Positions 42,978-52,841 of a stretch of 64,000 bases of DNA are shown here, piece by piece. Source of the DNA: Alteribacter populi (lineage in GTDB: Bacteria; Bacillota; Bacilli; Bacillales; Salisediminibacteriaceae); assembly GCF_002352765.1 (NCBI RefSeq), contig NZ_KZ293963.1, positions 828,368 through 892,367 on the forward strand, given 5' to 3'. Each line of letters begins with the position of its first letter. The first letter of the stretch is position 1. The notes beneath the pieces were generated by a model. The model searched no databases. It had not been told where the DNA came from and worked only from the letters and a program-made list of their open reading frames with translations. The position numbers and the translations under genes were made by a program.

Positions 42978-44846
42978 CTATGCCCATTCTCGCTCAGTCT
43001 CCGATCTTTTCGTGAGGCCTAATTCATCCAACTTCTCTAAAAAAGGAACTAAGTACTTCCTCGAAAGTTGAAGCGCACCTTTTGCTTCTTGAAGGGTAAA
43101 CGAAGAATCAGTATGAGTTTTCAGTAGGTCCACCGATAGGTCAAACGCCTCTCGGGACACAATATGCTTCTCATCAAGTTGAATAAACATTTGCTCTCTA
43201 ATTAGGAAATGACGGAAATCATTTTTAAGATCACTTGGAATGCCGCCTTTTTCAACCGCAACCTCCCAAGAAGCCACTTCCATCCCTGCCTTTTTCAAGC
43301 TGGCTTCTACACTTCCCATTCTTGTTTTCCACTTCCGAGGGAAATGGCTGGAAAATGAAGGCACAGCCACAAACTGGTCCATCTGAACGAAGTGTTTTTC
43401 TTGTAAACCATGATTCAATACAAGCATTGCTAATGATTTTCCGTATGTCGATAGCGATTGCACGAGCTCCGCTTTGTTTATTCCGGGTCTCAGGGGAAAA
43501 CTTTCGTGATAATCACTCAAGTCAGTCTTGATCAAATCAAGTATCTCTTCAAGAGTCACTTCAAGCAAAACATACTCCCCAAGTTGAATGAATGCTTCGT
43601 CTTTGATGAGCTCGACAAGCTCTGCTTTCTCAACACCAACAGCTTCCTCAATTCCACCAGTAGAGAGCCCTTTGTTCACTTTTAATACATCGATGACCCG
43701 GTCTTTAGGCGAGCCCTCTTTTTTCTTTTCAAGCATACGAACCGTCTGTTTACCAAACCGATACCGCTCCCCGTTCGGATCAATGACTACACCGCCTCCA
43801 ATCGTCTCAACCGGTGTTGGCCGTCGTAAAATAAACCGGTCTCCACGTTTTGACACAACCGGCTCATCGAGACGGAGCTGACACAGAACGTGTTCTCCTT
43901 GTGTGAGCTCATTTCGATCAAAAAAGACGATTCGACCATGGACCTCTGCGGTTCCGATATGTACTTTTATTGGCGTGCGCTGTTTTAACGGCCAGTCCAA
44001 TTGAGCCACTGTTTGCAAGTCAACGTCTAACACTTGTGTTGTTTGGTAGTGATTCGTTGAGACGAGCACATCTCCCCGGCGAATTTCTTCTTTTGATAAC
44101 CCAGCGATATTTAAAGCTACACGCTGACCTGCAAGTCCTCGTTGTTTACGCTCATTATGAACTTGAAGCTGACGTGTACGTACTTTCTTTGTCTGAGGAA
44201 GAATTTCAAGCGATTCCCCTTCACGGACCTCCCCTTCGTAAACCGTCCCCCTAACGACTGTTCCTTGCCCGTGCACCGTAAATACTTGGTCAATCGGTAA
44301 GCGGAAAGCCCCTTTCGCATCACGTACTTGCACACCTTCCAACGTTTCGACTAATGCTTGCTTTAGTTTCGCAATCCCTTCTCCGTTCAAACTATCTACA
44401 AAGTGAAGTTGACCACCTTCAAAAAACGAACCTTGAAGCTTTTCTTCAACATCGGTTTCCACCAACATCCGCATTTCCTCGTCCACTTGATCGATTTTTG
44501 TGATAACAATCAACCCTTTATGTACCCCTAAAAACTCGAGAATTTCTAAATGTTCTACCGTTTGCGGCATGACCCCTTCATCTGCTGCAATGACGAGCAT
44601 CACCAAATCAATCCCCGCTACTCCAGCAATCATTTGCCGAATGAACCGCTCATGACCCGGTACATCGATAATCGACGCGCCGATTTCTTCAGTAAGATTA
44701 ACCGGGGCAAATCCAAGTTCGATCGAAATACTCCGCTCTTTTTCCTCTTTCAACCGATCCGTATCTACATTCGTTAATGCCTTCGTAAGGGCCGTTTTTC
44801 CGTGATCAATATGCCCTGCCATCCCTATCGTAAAATGCTTTTTCAT
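42978..44846 (-). CDS. selB: Selenocysteine-specific elongation factor
   Basis: A 622-residue GTPase. GTP motifs are GHIDHGKT (11-18), DVPGHE (61-66) and TKID (116-119). EF-Tu-like domains II and III follow, and a C-terminal about 230-residue region contains repeated winged helices (for example LQEAKGALQLSRKYLVPFLEKLDELGLTKR), which bind the SECIS hairpin. SelB brings Sec-tRNA-Sec to UGA. The winged-helix part is the component that should recognise the GUU-loop hairpins in selD and the SelW-like gene. Confidence 0.97.
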   Translation of the reverse strand: MKKHFTIGMAGHIDHGKTALTKALTNVDTDRLKEEKERSISIELGFAPVNLTEEIGASIIDVPGHERFIRQMIAGVAGIDLVMLVIAADEGVMPQTVEHLEILEFLGVHKGLIVITKIDQVDEEMRMLVETDVEEKLQGSFFEGGQLHFVDSLNGEGIAKLKQALVETLEGVQVRDAKGAFRLPIDQVFTVHGQGTVVRGTVYEGEVREGESLEILPQTKKVRTRQLQVHNERKQRGLAGQRVALNIAGLSKEEIRRGDVLVSTNHYQTTQVLDVDLQTVAQLDWPLKQRTPIKVHIGTAEVHGRIVFFDRNELTQGEHVLCQLRLDEPVVSKRGDRFILRRPTPVETIGGGVVIDPNGERYRFGKQTVRMLEKKKEGSPKDRVIDVLKVNKGLSTGGIEEAVGVEKAELVELIKDEAFIQLGEYVLLEVTLEEILDLIKTDLSDYHESFPLRPGINKAELVQSLSTYGKSLAMLVLNHGLQEKHFVQMDQFVAVPSFSSHFPRKWKTRMGSVEASLKKAGMEVASWEVAVEKGGIPSDLKNDFRHFLIREQMFIQLDEKHIVSREAFDLSVDLLKTHTDSSFTLQEAKGALQLSRKYLVPFLEKLDELGLTKRSETEREWA

Positions 44847-44976
44847 ACAGTCACCACGCTCCTCTTGCTCCTAGGTCTAGTTTATCATAATCCATTTACA
44901 CGATTGAAAATTAACATCGGTAGATTATAAGTGCATTACGTTAAAAAACAAAGTATAATATAGGCTGTAATATTGT

Positions 44977-45073
44977 GGGGCCGGATGTGTAACTGGTGTT
45001 TGCCGAAGTCTTCAAAACTTTTTGAGAGACGCGTGCCGTCTCTGCTGGGTTCGATTCCCAGACGGTCCCGCCA
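44977..45073 (+). tRNA. selC: tRNA-Sec (anticodon UCA)
   Basis: 97 bases including an encoded CCA. The anticodon loop is CTTCAAA (45010-45016, anticodon TCA at 45012-45014) on a GAAGT/ACTTT stem. A long variable arm AGAGACG/CGTCTCT and a T arm CTGGG-TTCGATT-CCCAG follow. The acceptor stem pairs GGGGCCG with CGGTCCC (one G-U), discriminator G. Pair 8 of the usual 8-bp acceptor stem would be G-A and is unpaired. TATAAT at 44954-44959 is a plausible -10. It lies between selB and the PQQ gene. Confidence 0.93.
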
Positions 45074-45244
45074 AACCTTAAGCTTTAACAGCCTCGCCGT
45101 TTTCCTGCAAGTGCAACAAGTATAAATGTAGAGACTGCCCAAGAAGAATTGATAGCAGAAATCAATTCAATCCATACTAGCGGTTACAGTTACTCAATAC
45201 AATTTGTCATGTGACTCCTATTAAGACTTCACTTTACTATCATT

Positions 45245-46939
45245 TCATTTCAATTCCACACGGTGAATCTCTCCCCCGCGACTTGCAAAAACAATGCTGT
45301 TATTATAGACAGCTGGTGAAGCTTCAATGTTGTATCCGAAGTTCATGTTATCAAGGAGTTCCCCGCTGTTTCCATCGAGTATGTGGACATTTCCTTGTGA
45401 GTCTGCCTGAATAAGGTACCCGTTTCCATCTTCATCATAAACATCAACAGCGGAGCTCCAGGCATAATGCGGCATCTCCCACGTCCAAACTTCTTCTCCT
45501 GTTTTTTTATCTAAAGCTATCATGATTCCGGCGTAGCGCTCGTTGTGACGAGCGACTGTAAAGATCACCATGTCTTCTATGTTCTCTTTTCCAAGTACAG
45601 GTGTGGCAAGGACGCCTCCTACAACACCTGGATAGTAAAACGCTGTGTAGCTTTGTTTCCACAATACTTCACCTGTTAGTCCGTGGATTTTTCGAATATA
45701 ACTTTCTCCGTCACGACCGACATTATCAACCTCACTTCCTGTATAAAGATACGGAACGTCTTCAATGACTTCTAAGACAACCGTCGCATCGGTATCGTCT
45801 AATGCCGGGAGTGCCCAAACTGGTTTCATCGTTTGTAAATTAACCGCAACAATGGATCCGCCATTGTCAGCAAAATAAGCGAGGTTTTTATGAACCGCCA
45901 CAGAGTTTTCGATGCCTTGGTAAGCATTGCCGTCTACCTGATATCGAAGCTTATGCTCTTCAGGATCAATCGTAATCTCGCCTTCGTCTTTATTAAAATG
46001 AGTATTTAATTTCACTCGATAAAATACACCGTTTTCGCCACCAACGACCATCGTATCGGTCTCGCGGTTGATTAATGCCGAACCATCAAATGCCCCCCAT
46101 TCTCTGTAAGCAAAGGCATCGACACCCGGAATGTGATAAAGAAGTTCTCCATCAATCAAACTATAAATATAAAAGCCTACCCTTCCGTGTTGGGGCACAC
46201 CATCTCCAACGTAGAGAAGAGGATATCCACGACTATCAATCGATAAACTCCCTTTGATTGGATTTTTCACCGTGATTGCGTCCCTCGTCTCTTTCCCTGT
46301 TTCTAAATCTAAAAAATAAATGTTCCCGTCAAGTGACCCCTGAATGACTTCTACAAATTCGTCATTTTCTTTAAACTCATCAACTATATTCATCATTTTC
46401 CTTACATCGTCAGGCCATTTTACAATCGCCGGCTGGCCGGTCCATCCTGCTCCTCCGCCCCAATCAGGATTAAAGCCCGTTCTAAAACTCCAGGAATTTT
46501 CTATTTTCATTTGTTCAGCATCAATCCGTCCAAATGAAGGCGAATCTCGGTAGGGACCACCGCGAAAGTTAAGAACACCGCTAATTTCAGTATAAATCTC
46601 CGGAAAAAAAGCATCTTTTTCTATGTAATCGGATTCAAATTCATCACTTCTTGCAATCTCAAAGTGAAGGTTTTCTGTATTGTAGTTTTGGATATCAATC
46701 GCTTCATAGTTATCCTTCTCTTCTTCAACCGGATTGTTTTCCTTCTTCGCGCTAATGAATACATCGTCCTCATAGAAATTCTGCTCTTGATTTTCTAACC
46801 CTTCGTCACTGTTAGTCTCCTTATCTAAACTTTCCACTTCCTGAGCTTGACCAGCACTCCCATCAGCAGAAGAAAGGGTACATCCTGTAGTAGTTAGAAA
46901 AAGACAAGAACAAACGAGAAGAAATAGTTTGTTTTTCAC
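45245..46939 (-). CDS. PQQ-like beta-propeller lipoprotein
   Basis: A 564-residue exported protein, GTG start behind AGGAGGG. Signal peptide with lipobox TTGC (Cys20), then an acidic linker of about 90 residues. The rest is a beta-propeller of PQQ-type repeats (EVWTWEMPHYAWSS, GNVHILDGNSGELLDN, NIYFLDLETGKETR, SIVAVNLQTMKPVWALP). Without a dehydrogenase motif it is more likely a scaffold or binding protein than a quinoprotein enzyme. It is a single-gene unit next to tRNA-Sec; no selenium link is implied. Confidence 0.88.
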   Translation of the reverse strand: MKNKLFLLVCSCLFLTTTGCTLSSADGSAGQAQEVESLDKETNSDEGLENQEQNFYEDDVFISAKKENNPVEEEKDNYEAIDIQNYNTENLHFEIARSDEFESDYIEKDAFFPEIYTEISGVLNFRGGPYRDSPSFGRIDAEQMKIENSWSFRTGFNPDWGGGAGWTGQPAIVKWPDDVRKMMNIVDEFKENDEFVEVIQGSLDGNIYFLDLETGKETRDAITVKNPIKGSLSIDSRGYPLLYVGDGVPQHGRVGFYIYSLIDGELLYHIPGVDAFAYREWGAFDGSALINRETDTMVVGGENGVFYRVKLNTHFNKDEGEITIDPEEHKLRYQVDGNAYQGIENSVAVHKNLAYFADNGGSIVAVNLQTMKPVWALPALDDTDATVVLEVIEDVPYLYTGSEVDNVGRDGESYIRKIHGLTGEVLWKQSYTAFYYPGVVGGVLATPVLGKENIEDMVIFTVARHNERYAGIMIALDKKTGEEVWTWEMPHYAWSSAVDVYDEDGNGYLIQADSQGNVHILDGNSGELLDNMNFGYNIEASPAVYNNSIVFASRGGEIHRVELK

Positions 46940-47218
46940 ATAACATCATCCCTCCTAAGTGTTATTTCTCAAATTAACATAGGGTTTTTGTGTATTTTGT
47001 CATAATTTTCAGTCTTACAATGAAAGTTTTTCGACATTTATTCTTATTAGTTAGGGCCAATGTCCTTTACTACAATTGTATGCCTGCTTCTTTTTTTATT
47101 TGTAAGGACCGTTTCTACGACTAATGAATCAAAAATATAAGCGGCACCTTTTTTTCACTATTCTTTCTTTTTAAAGTACGTTACGATTGGGAAAAGAAAA
47201 ATGCGAGGAGGAATGATT

Positions 47219-47743
47219 ATGGGACACATACGTCTTCAAGGTTTGTCAGAGGAGTTGGCAGATGAACTACTTAATTTCGAAGTTAATAACCGTACTTTTT
47301 TTGAAGAAGTGATCCCAGGCCGCGGTGATGATTTTTATCAGTCATCGCAGTTTCTAGAAAATTTAAAATCACTTGTATTGGAATCCACTGCAGGGAAATG
47401 TTATATGTACGTTGTTAAAAATAGCAGCGGTGAGATTGTTGGGAGAATTAACCTTGTGGATGTACAGGAGACGAATGATGGATTAAAAGTGGCAGAAATG
47501 GGATACCGTATCGGTGAAGCTCATAAAGGGAAAGGGTACGCAACCGCTGCCATCAAACTAGCTGTAGAAGAAGCAATTAACCAAAATATTGACCTCCTTA
47601 TTGCCACTACGAGTACTGATAACATCGGATCTCAAGTTGTCCTCGTAAAGAATGGATTTCACGAAGCAGGGGTATTGAAAGAATCTCTTGAATTTCGGGG
47701 CCAGTGGATCGATGGGATCCGCTATGAAAGAGTTTTACGTTAA
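47219..47743 (+). CDS. GNAT acetyltransferase, RimJ/RimL type
   Basis: A 174-residue enzyme; the ATG at 47219 is seven bases after GAGGAGG and is preferred to two earlier in-frame ATGs. GYRIGEAHKGKGYATAAIKL is the acetyl-CoA loop, and the start MGHIRLQGLSEELADELL and the end GFHEAGVLKESLEFRGQWID are those of ribosomal-protein-Ser/Ala acetyltransferase-like proteins. The substrate is unknown. Confidence 0.9.
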   Translation: MGHIRLQGLSEELADELLNFEVNNRTFFEEVIPGRGDDFYQSSQFLENLKSLVLESTAGKCYMYVVKNSSGEIVGRINLVDVQETNDGLKVAEMGYRIGEAHKGKGYATAAIKLAVEEAINQNIDLLIATTSTDNIGSQVVLVKNGFHEAGVLKESLEFRGQWIDGIRYERVLR

Positions 47744-47789
47744 GTGTCCTGTGAGGAGGGACTTGGAAGCATATTGATTTTGCTCACGT

Positions 47790-47828
47790 AAAAAAGCATG
47801 AGCTATCTCTAAGAGAAATACTCATGCT
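47790..47828. terminator. Bidirectional hairpin terminator
   Basis: AGCATGAG and CTCATGCT arms; on the minus strand TTTTTT follows, ending the reductase gene. Confidence 0.7.
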
Positions 47829-47841
47829 CGTTTACTATTTC

Positions 47842-48906
47842 CTATGCCTTCACCGCTCCACGGCAGTAACTCATGATCATATGGTGAAGGAGTTTTTCAT
47901 TTACATAGATCATTCCTTTACCTGCTTGTTCAAGAAGTTTCTTCGTATTAGTATCATTGAAAGCGACATTCTTACTCAAGTACGTTTGAAACACCGCAAG
48001 CGGTTCATTTAATCGTTGCTCTTCTTTCGTTAAATAAGGCATATATTCGTTCGGTTTTAATACGACGTTATCAAGTTGGAGGGCTTCTTTAATAATTGAA
48101 AAGATCGACCCATTAGATAGCTCATATCCATTGGTAATATGATAAATTTTGTTACGTTCGGCATACTCTACTCCTGCAAGCAGCACTGTAACCACATAGT
48201 CTACAGGAACAAAGTTTGACGGTGTGTCTTCATTACATAAAAACGTAAAGGTTTTTGAACGTTCTTCCACCTTACGATCCATTCTTTTCTTAAACAATTG
48301 AAAGCTTCGCAGTAAACCATACAAGGCAAAGTTTGTTTCAGCTTCCCCAGTAACAGAATCGCCTATTATAATGGATGGTCTGAAAATACTTACGTCAAAT
48401 TCATCGCGATATGAGTATACGAGATGCTCTGCGTGACATTTACTTTCTTCATAGCTGTTTACAAAATCACCATCGAGCTCATGGAGCGTTTCTGTTGCGT
48501 ACTCTTTCATACCAAGTGTGTAAGCGGTACTAACATGGTAGAATTTTTGTACCCCTATCAATTTCGCAAGCTCTAAGACATTTTTTGTCCCTTCAACATT
48601 CGCTTTGAAAGAGGCTTCCCTTTCGCTATCATCGAATGATAAATAAGCGGCACTATGGTAAATCACATCAATCTTATCTCTTTTAAGCTCTTGAAGTTTA
48701 CTTTCATCTATAGCTAATTGAGAGTCTGATAGGTTACCAAATACAATATGGAAGTGCTTGTGAAGTTCCTCTGGAATCTTCTCTATTAATTCCTTTTGTT
48801 TTCGTTCACTTCTCACTAATGCATATACAGTGTGACCTTTTCTTAATAGACCTTCCGTCAATTTTTTCCCGACGAAACCTGTTGCTCCTGTCACAAAAAT
48901 ATTCAA
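47842..48906 (-). CDS. NAD(P)-dependent reductase, male-sterility/thioester-reductase type
   Basis: A 354-residue extended short-chain dehydrogenase; TTG at 48906 follows AAGGAGTGGG and is preferred. The Rossmann motif FVTGATGFVGKKL is at residues 4-16, FRPSIIIGDS and the catalytic YEESK (Y..xK) are present. NAD_binding_4 proteins reduce thioester-bound acyl chains or epimerise sugars; the pattern is closest to the thioester-reductase group. A divergent alpha/beta hydrolase gene lies 231 bases away and may act with it, which is inference. Confidence 0.85.
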   Translation of the reverse strand: MNIFVTGATGFVGKKLTEGLLRKGHTVYALVRSERKQKELIEKIPEELHKHFHIVFGNLSDSQLAIDESKLQELKRDKIDVIYHSAAYLSFDDSEREASFKANVEGTKNVLELAKLIGVQKFYHVSTAYTLGMKEYATETLHELDGDFVNSYEESKCHAEHLVYSYRDEFDVSIFRPSIIIGDSVTGEAETNFALYGLLRSFQLFKKRMDRKVEERSKTFTFLCNEDTPSNFVPVDYVVTVLLAGVEYAERNKIYHITNGYELSNGSIFSIIKEALQLDNVVLKPNEYMPYLTKEEQRLNEPLAVFQTYLSKNVAFNDTNTKKLLEQAGKGMIYVNEKLLHHMIMSYCRGAVKA

Positions 48907-49137
48907 GTGACCCACTCCTTCTGATAGATTCGCATAAGGTGCCATGAAACTATATTTAAATACGTCCCTTCGTTTTTCCTTTTGTGGAAATTAACGGATA
49001 AAACGCTTGTCTAAATCGTATTTGTGTTACTATATCGTGACTTATTCTATGATAACATTGTTTTCCCCTCAATAATAAGGTATATTTGTAATTACATGTT
49101 TTTGTATATTAAAATAGCCTTTAAATGAGGGTTCTCT

Positions 49138-49947
49138 ATGTTATTAAACTTTCACAGCTTTGAAACGAACCATACAGATGAATGGATTATTTTTTTCCAC
49201 GGTTTAGGTGGGAACCATTCAATTTTTTATAAACAAATTGAAAAATTCAAGGAACATTACAACCTCTTATGTATCGACTTTCCTGGCCATGGCCAGTCGC
49301 CTTCCTTCGAGGAACAGGATTACCTTTCTTTAACGGGACGTAAAGTCGTTGAGCTAATGGACCATTTAAACATTCAATCAGCCCATTTTGTAGGTGTTTC
49401 CCTTGGAACGATCGTCATGCAGGAAGTTTCTTTAAACCATAGTCACCGAATCAAGTCAATGGTGCTTGCTGGTGCTGCTTCTCGTTGGTTAAAATGGGGA
49501 GAATTGCTAGGTAAATTGACGTTATCTAAGCCGATTCGTAAACTACTTCCTTATATGGTTCCTTATTCTATTTTTGCCTTTCTATTACTACCAAAAAGGA
49601 ACCACCGCAACTCGAGAGCAATTTTTATTCGTGAAGCTTTTAAACTTGGAAAAGACGACTATCATAAATGGGCATTTGTGGCACGAGATGCCTATAAAAC
49701 CTATGAAAAACTAAAGCCAAGTTTGAACACGATTCCAAAACTCTACGTTTCTGGATCAGAAGACCATATGTTTCTTCGAGGGATCAAACGCTTTGTTAAG
49801 AAAGAGGCATATTCCAAGCTCAATATTATAAAAAATTGCGGGCACGTATGTAATATCGAAAAACCGGATGATTTTAACGAAATCGCTTTAGCATTTCTGC
49901 AAACAATAAGCCACTTTCAACATCCAAAAAATGCAAGCGCTATTTAA
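49138..49947 (+). CDS. Alpha/beta hydrolase
   Basis: A 269-residue enzyme. Oxyanion HGLGGNHSIFY, nucleophile elbow VGVSLGT (Ser), acid in SGSEDHMF and His in NCGHVCN complete the triad. No signal peptide. The substrate is unknown. It is divergent from the reductase gene. Confidence 0.9.
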   Translation: MLLNFHSFETNHTDEWIIFFHGLGGNHSIFYKQIEKFKEHYNLLCIDFPGHGQSPSFEEQDYLSLTGRKVVELMDHLNIQSAHFVGVSLGTIVMQEVSLNHSHRIKSMVLAGAASRWLKWGELLGKLTLSKPIRKLLPYMVPYSIFAFLLLPKRNHRNSRAIFIREAFKLGKDDYHKWAFVARDAYKTYEKLKPSLNTIPKLYVSGSEDHMFLRGIKRFVKKEAYSKLNIIKNCGHVCNIEKPDDFNEIALAFLQTISHFQHPKNASAI

Positions 49948-49964
49948 AGATAAAGTAACCAATA

Positions 49965-50070
49965 AAGAAAAGTGCAAGCCGCGTTCATTTCAACCACATG
50001 TTTTAAGTCTCCTGGATGCTTTGCCCTAGAGACGAGCGGCGTGAAGGTAGCTGTCCACTTATAAATTCCT
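49965..50070 (+). repeat. Dispersed 85-90 bp repeat, copy 3, with composite left end
   Basis: From about 49995 (CCACATGTTTTAAGTCTC) to TGAAGGTAGCTGTCCACTTA it matches copy 1 at 11261 closely, including ATAAATTC at the end. The left 30 bases resemble the start of the GCGCAAGCGCC repeat at 28402. Confidence 0.8.
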
Positions 50071-50082
50071 CTATATAAAAAC

Positions 50083-50117
50083 AACAAAACGCTTGGGTTT
50101 TATTCAAGCGTTTTGTT
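50083..50117. terminator. Bidirectional terminator
   Basis: AACAAAACGCTTG and CAAGCGTTTTGTT pair perfectly around GGTTTTATT, between convergent genes. Confidence 0.88.
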
Positions 50118-50132
50118 ATGAAAATAAAGCTC

Positions 50133-52622
50133 TTATCCATTTTTCAAAAACTGTCCGGTATAAGAAGCCTCGTGTGCGGACACTTCATTTGGCGACCCTT
50201 CTGCAATAACATTTCCCCCATCTTCTCCACCATCCGGTCCAATATCAATAACCCAATCAGATTCAAGAATAATCTCGCTATTATGCTCAACTACAATAAC
50301 AGTATTTCCAGCGTCGACAAGCTTGTTTAATAACAACAAAAGCTGTTTTACATCGCTCGGATGTAAACCAGTTGATGGTTCATCCAAAATATAAAGCGTG
50401 TGAGCGGTCTTTTGTTTGTTCAATTCTTTCGCCAGCTTCAAACGCTGCCCTTCTCCTCCAGATAACGTAGTAACAGATTGACCCCACTTTAAATACCCAA
50501 GTCCAACCTCACATAACAGTTGAATGATCTTTGAAATTTTCTTTTGATCCTCAAACAATTCTAAACTCTCTTCAATGCTCATATCAAGAATGTCAGAGAT
50601 CGTATACCCTTGATAAGTAACTAATAGAATGTCATCGTTGAACCTTCTGCCGTGACATTTCGGGCATTGAACCTCTATATCCGGCAAGAAATGCATGTTG
50701 ACCGATACAACACCGAGTCCTTGACAGTGCTCACATCTTCCACCAGTCGTATTAAAAGAAAAATGCTTCGCCGTTAACTTATTTCGCTTTGATTCAGGTA
50801 ATCCGGAGAATAGATTTCGTAGTAAGGTAAACACATCCGTGTAGGTGGCAATGTTTGAGCGCTGCATCCGGCTAAGAGGAGACTGGTCAACCGTAATCAT
50901 TTTTTTAACGTCTTCAAGCCCGGTAATTTTCTCACAACCATTGTAGTACCGCCTGTCTACATGACCCGAGGCAAGTAAATCAAATAGTAACGTCGATTTA
51001 CCAGAGCCAGAAACACCTGTTACAGAAACAAAACAACCTAGTGGGAACGAGACAGTTATGTTTTTTAGATTATGCCGATATGCGTTATGGATCGTTACAT
51101 AACGTCCAGTCCCTCTTCTATCATCTCTATCTATCAGGGTGTCCTCTCTTAGGTGTGCCCCCGTCACCGAATGCTGTTGCTCCTTTAATTCATGCAATAG
51201 ACCTCGCCCGACGATACGGCCGCCGAACTGGCCTGCGCCGGGTCCCATGTCAATCACATGATCAGCTTCTTGCATCACTTGAAGATCGTGTTCAATGACA
51301 AGGACAGTATTGCCTAAATCCCGCAGTTGTTTCAGTACTTTAACTAGGCCTCTTGTATCCTTCGGGTGCAGCCCCGCAGTTGGTTCATCAAGGATGTAAA
51401 GTACGCCTGTTAGTCCAGATCCAAGAATAGAGGCTAATCGCAGTCGTTGTGCCTCCCCACCGGATAAGGAAACAGCTTGTCGGTCCATCGATAGATAACC
51501 AAGTCCGACATCAACAATTCTCGTAGCTTTAACTACTAAATCATGAATAACCGTTTCCACGATCGATTCGTCTTCTTGAATAAGGTTATTTTGAAGGTTT
51601 TTCAACCAAATGAGTACATCTTTTAATGAAGCTCGTGATAGCTCGGTAATGGTAGTTCCTGCAACCTTTACAAGCCGACTCTCTTTGTTTAACCGCTCCC
51701 CGTGACAATCATGACATGGTTGTTTTAAAAAATAGGATGCCTCACCAGAATTTCCATCCTTCTCTTTGTACCTTCTCCACATTCCAGTAAGAACACCTTC
51801 AAACTTCCCTTTCCCCACACTTTTAGGAGGTTTAATACCTGGAAAATGAGCTGAAAAAACCTCACTTTCAACTCCATAATACAAAAGATCGCGTTGAATA
51901 TCGTTATAATCTTCTAAAGGAAGGTTTACGTCAAAATCGAATTCATAATACTTAGCCGCAGCCTCTAAAATACTAACCTGGTACTCAGTGAGTGAATCAA
52001 ACCAAAACGTCACAGCTCCATCTCGTAAACTAAGGTTTTCGTTAAAGACGACTCCGATATTGATATCGACCACATCGCCCAGCCCACTACATGTCTGGCA
52101 TGCTCCTTCTAACTTATTAAACGAAAAATGACTCCTTGTTAACCTCTCCATCCTATGCTGACAAGTTGGACAATCAATGAACTCGGCATACTCTGAAACT
52201 TCTTGTTCAAAAACATGGGCTTCATTTAATTTACTTTCAAAAGAGGGTAATATCCTTGTTTGACAGTTAGGACAAGTACGTTCTCCTAATTTTTCATATA
52301 CAAGACGCAAATAGGTATACATGTCAGTAACGGTACCAACTGTAGAACGGGGATTACGGTTCGTAATATGTTGACCGACACTAATTGATGGAGATAAACC
52401 GACAATGGAGCCGACTTTCGGTTTACTAAACGAATCTGAGACCATTCCGCTTGATTCCATGTATTGTCTTTGGCATTCTCTTTGTAAAATATCCATCGCA
52501 AGGGTCGATTTTCCAGATCCTGATGGACCTGTTAAAACTACCAGCTTATGCTTTGGAATTTCAAGTGAAATATTTTTTAAATTGTTCTCTTTTGCATCCT
52601 TAATTGTGATTACATCTTTCAA
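50133..52622 (-). CDS. UvrA2-type excinuclease paralogue
   Basis: An 829-residue ABC ATPase; TTG at 52622 follows GGGAGGTAC and is preferred. Two ATP sites have Walker A GPSGSGKST (32-40) and GVSGSGKST, signatures VSLSGGEAQRLR and TLSGGEGQRLK. Zinc modules CPNCQTR...CPTCQHR and CEHCQGLG...CPKCHGR are present. It is about 120 residues shorter than housekeeping UvrA, in the region for UvrB contact, as in UvrA2/drug-resistance paralogues (for example DrrC-like). It lies directly downstream of a multidrug ABC transporter gene on the same strand. Confidence 0.9.
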   Translation of the reverse strand: MKDVITIKDAKENNLKNISLEIPKHKLVVLTGPSGSGKSTLAMDILQRECQRQYMESSGMVSDSFSKPKVGSIVGLSPSISVGQHITNRNPRSTVGTVTDMYTYLRLVYEKLGERTCPNCQTRILPSFESKLNEAHVFEQEVSEYAEFIDCPTCQHRMERLTRSHFSFNKLEGACQTCSGLGDVVDINIGVVFNENLSLRDGAVTFWFDSLTEYQVSILEAAAKYYEFDFDVNLPLEDYNDIQRDLLYYGVESEVFSAHFPGIKPPKSVGKGKFEGVLTGMWRRYKEKDGNSGEASYFLKQPCHDCHGERLNKESRLVKVAGTTITELSRASLKDVLIWLKNLQNNLIQEDESIVETVIHDLVVKATRIVDVGLGYLSMDRQAVSLSGGEAQRLRLASILGSGLTGVLYILDEPTAGLHPKDTRGLVKVLKQLRDLGNTVLVIEHDLQVMQEADHVIDMGPGAGQFGGRIVGRGLLHELKEQQHSVTGAHLREDTLIDRDDRRGTGRYVTIHNAYRHNLKNITVSFPLGCFVSVTGVSGSGKSTLLFDLLASGHVDRRYYNGCEKITGLEDVKKMITVDQSPLSRMQRSNIATYTDVFTLLRNLFSGLPESKRNKLTAKHFSFNTTGGRCEHCQGLGVVSVNMHFLPDIEVQCPKCHGRRFNDDILLVTYQGYTISDILDMSIEESLELFEDQKKISKIIQLLCEVGLGYLKWGQSVTTLSGGEGQRLKLAKELNKQKTAHTLYILDEPSTGLHPSDVKQLLLLLNKLVDAGNTVIVVEHNSEIILESDWVIDIGPDGGEDGGNVIAEGSPNEVSAHEASYTGQFLKNG

Positions 52623-52810
52623 TTGAGTACCTCCCATTAATCAATTTTGAAAAATAGTGGAGGGCCCTAACCACTTTTTTCACTCTACATATTTACTTTA
52701 CAACATTTATGCAAGTGCAAATGCCTTTGTATTTTCATTTTGTTATTATAGTAACTGCAATTTAAAACCTTATCACGGTACTTTAATCTTTTACTTTCAC
52801 TTTTATCGTA

Positions 52811-52838
52811 AAAACCGGCACCCTTTCTAGTGCCGGTT
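52811..52838 (-). terminator. Terminator after ABC half-transporter gene
   Basis: GAACCGGCAC and GTGCCGGTT pair around TAGAAAGG; TTTTT follows on the minus strand. Confidence 0.85.
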
Positions 52839-52841
52839 CAA

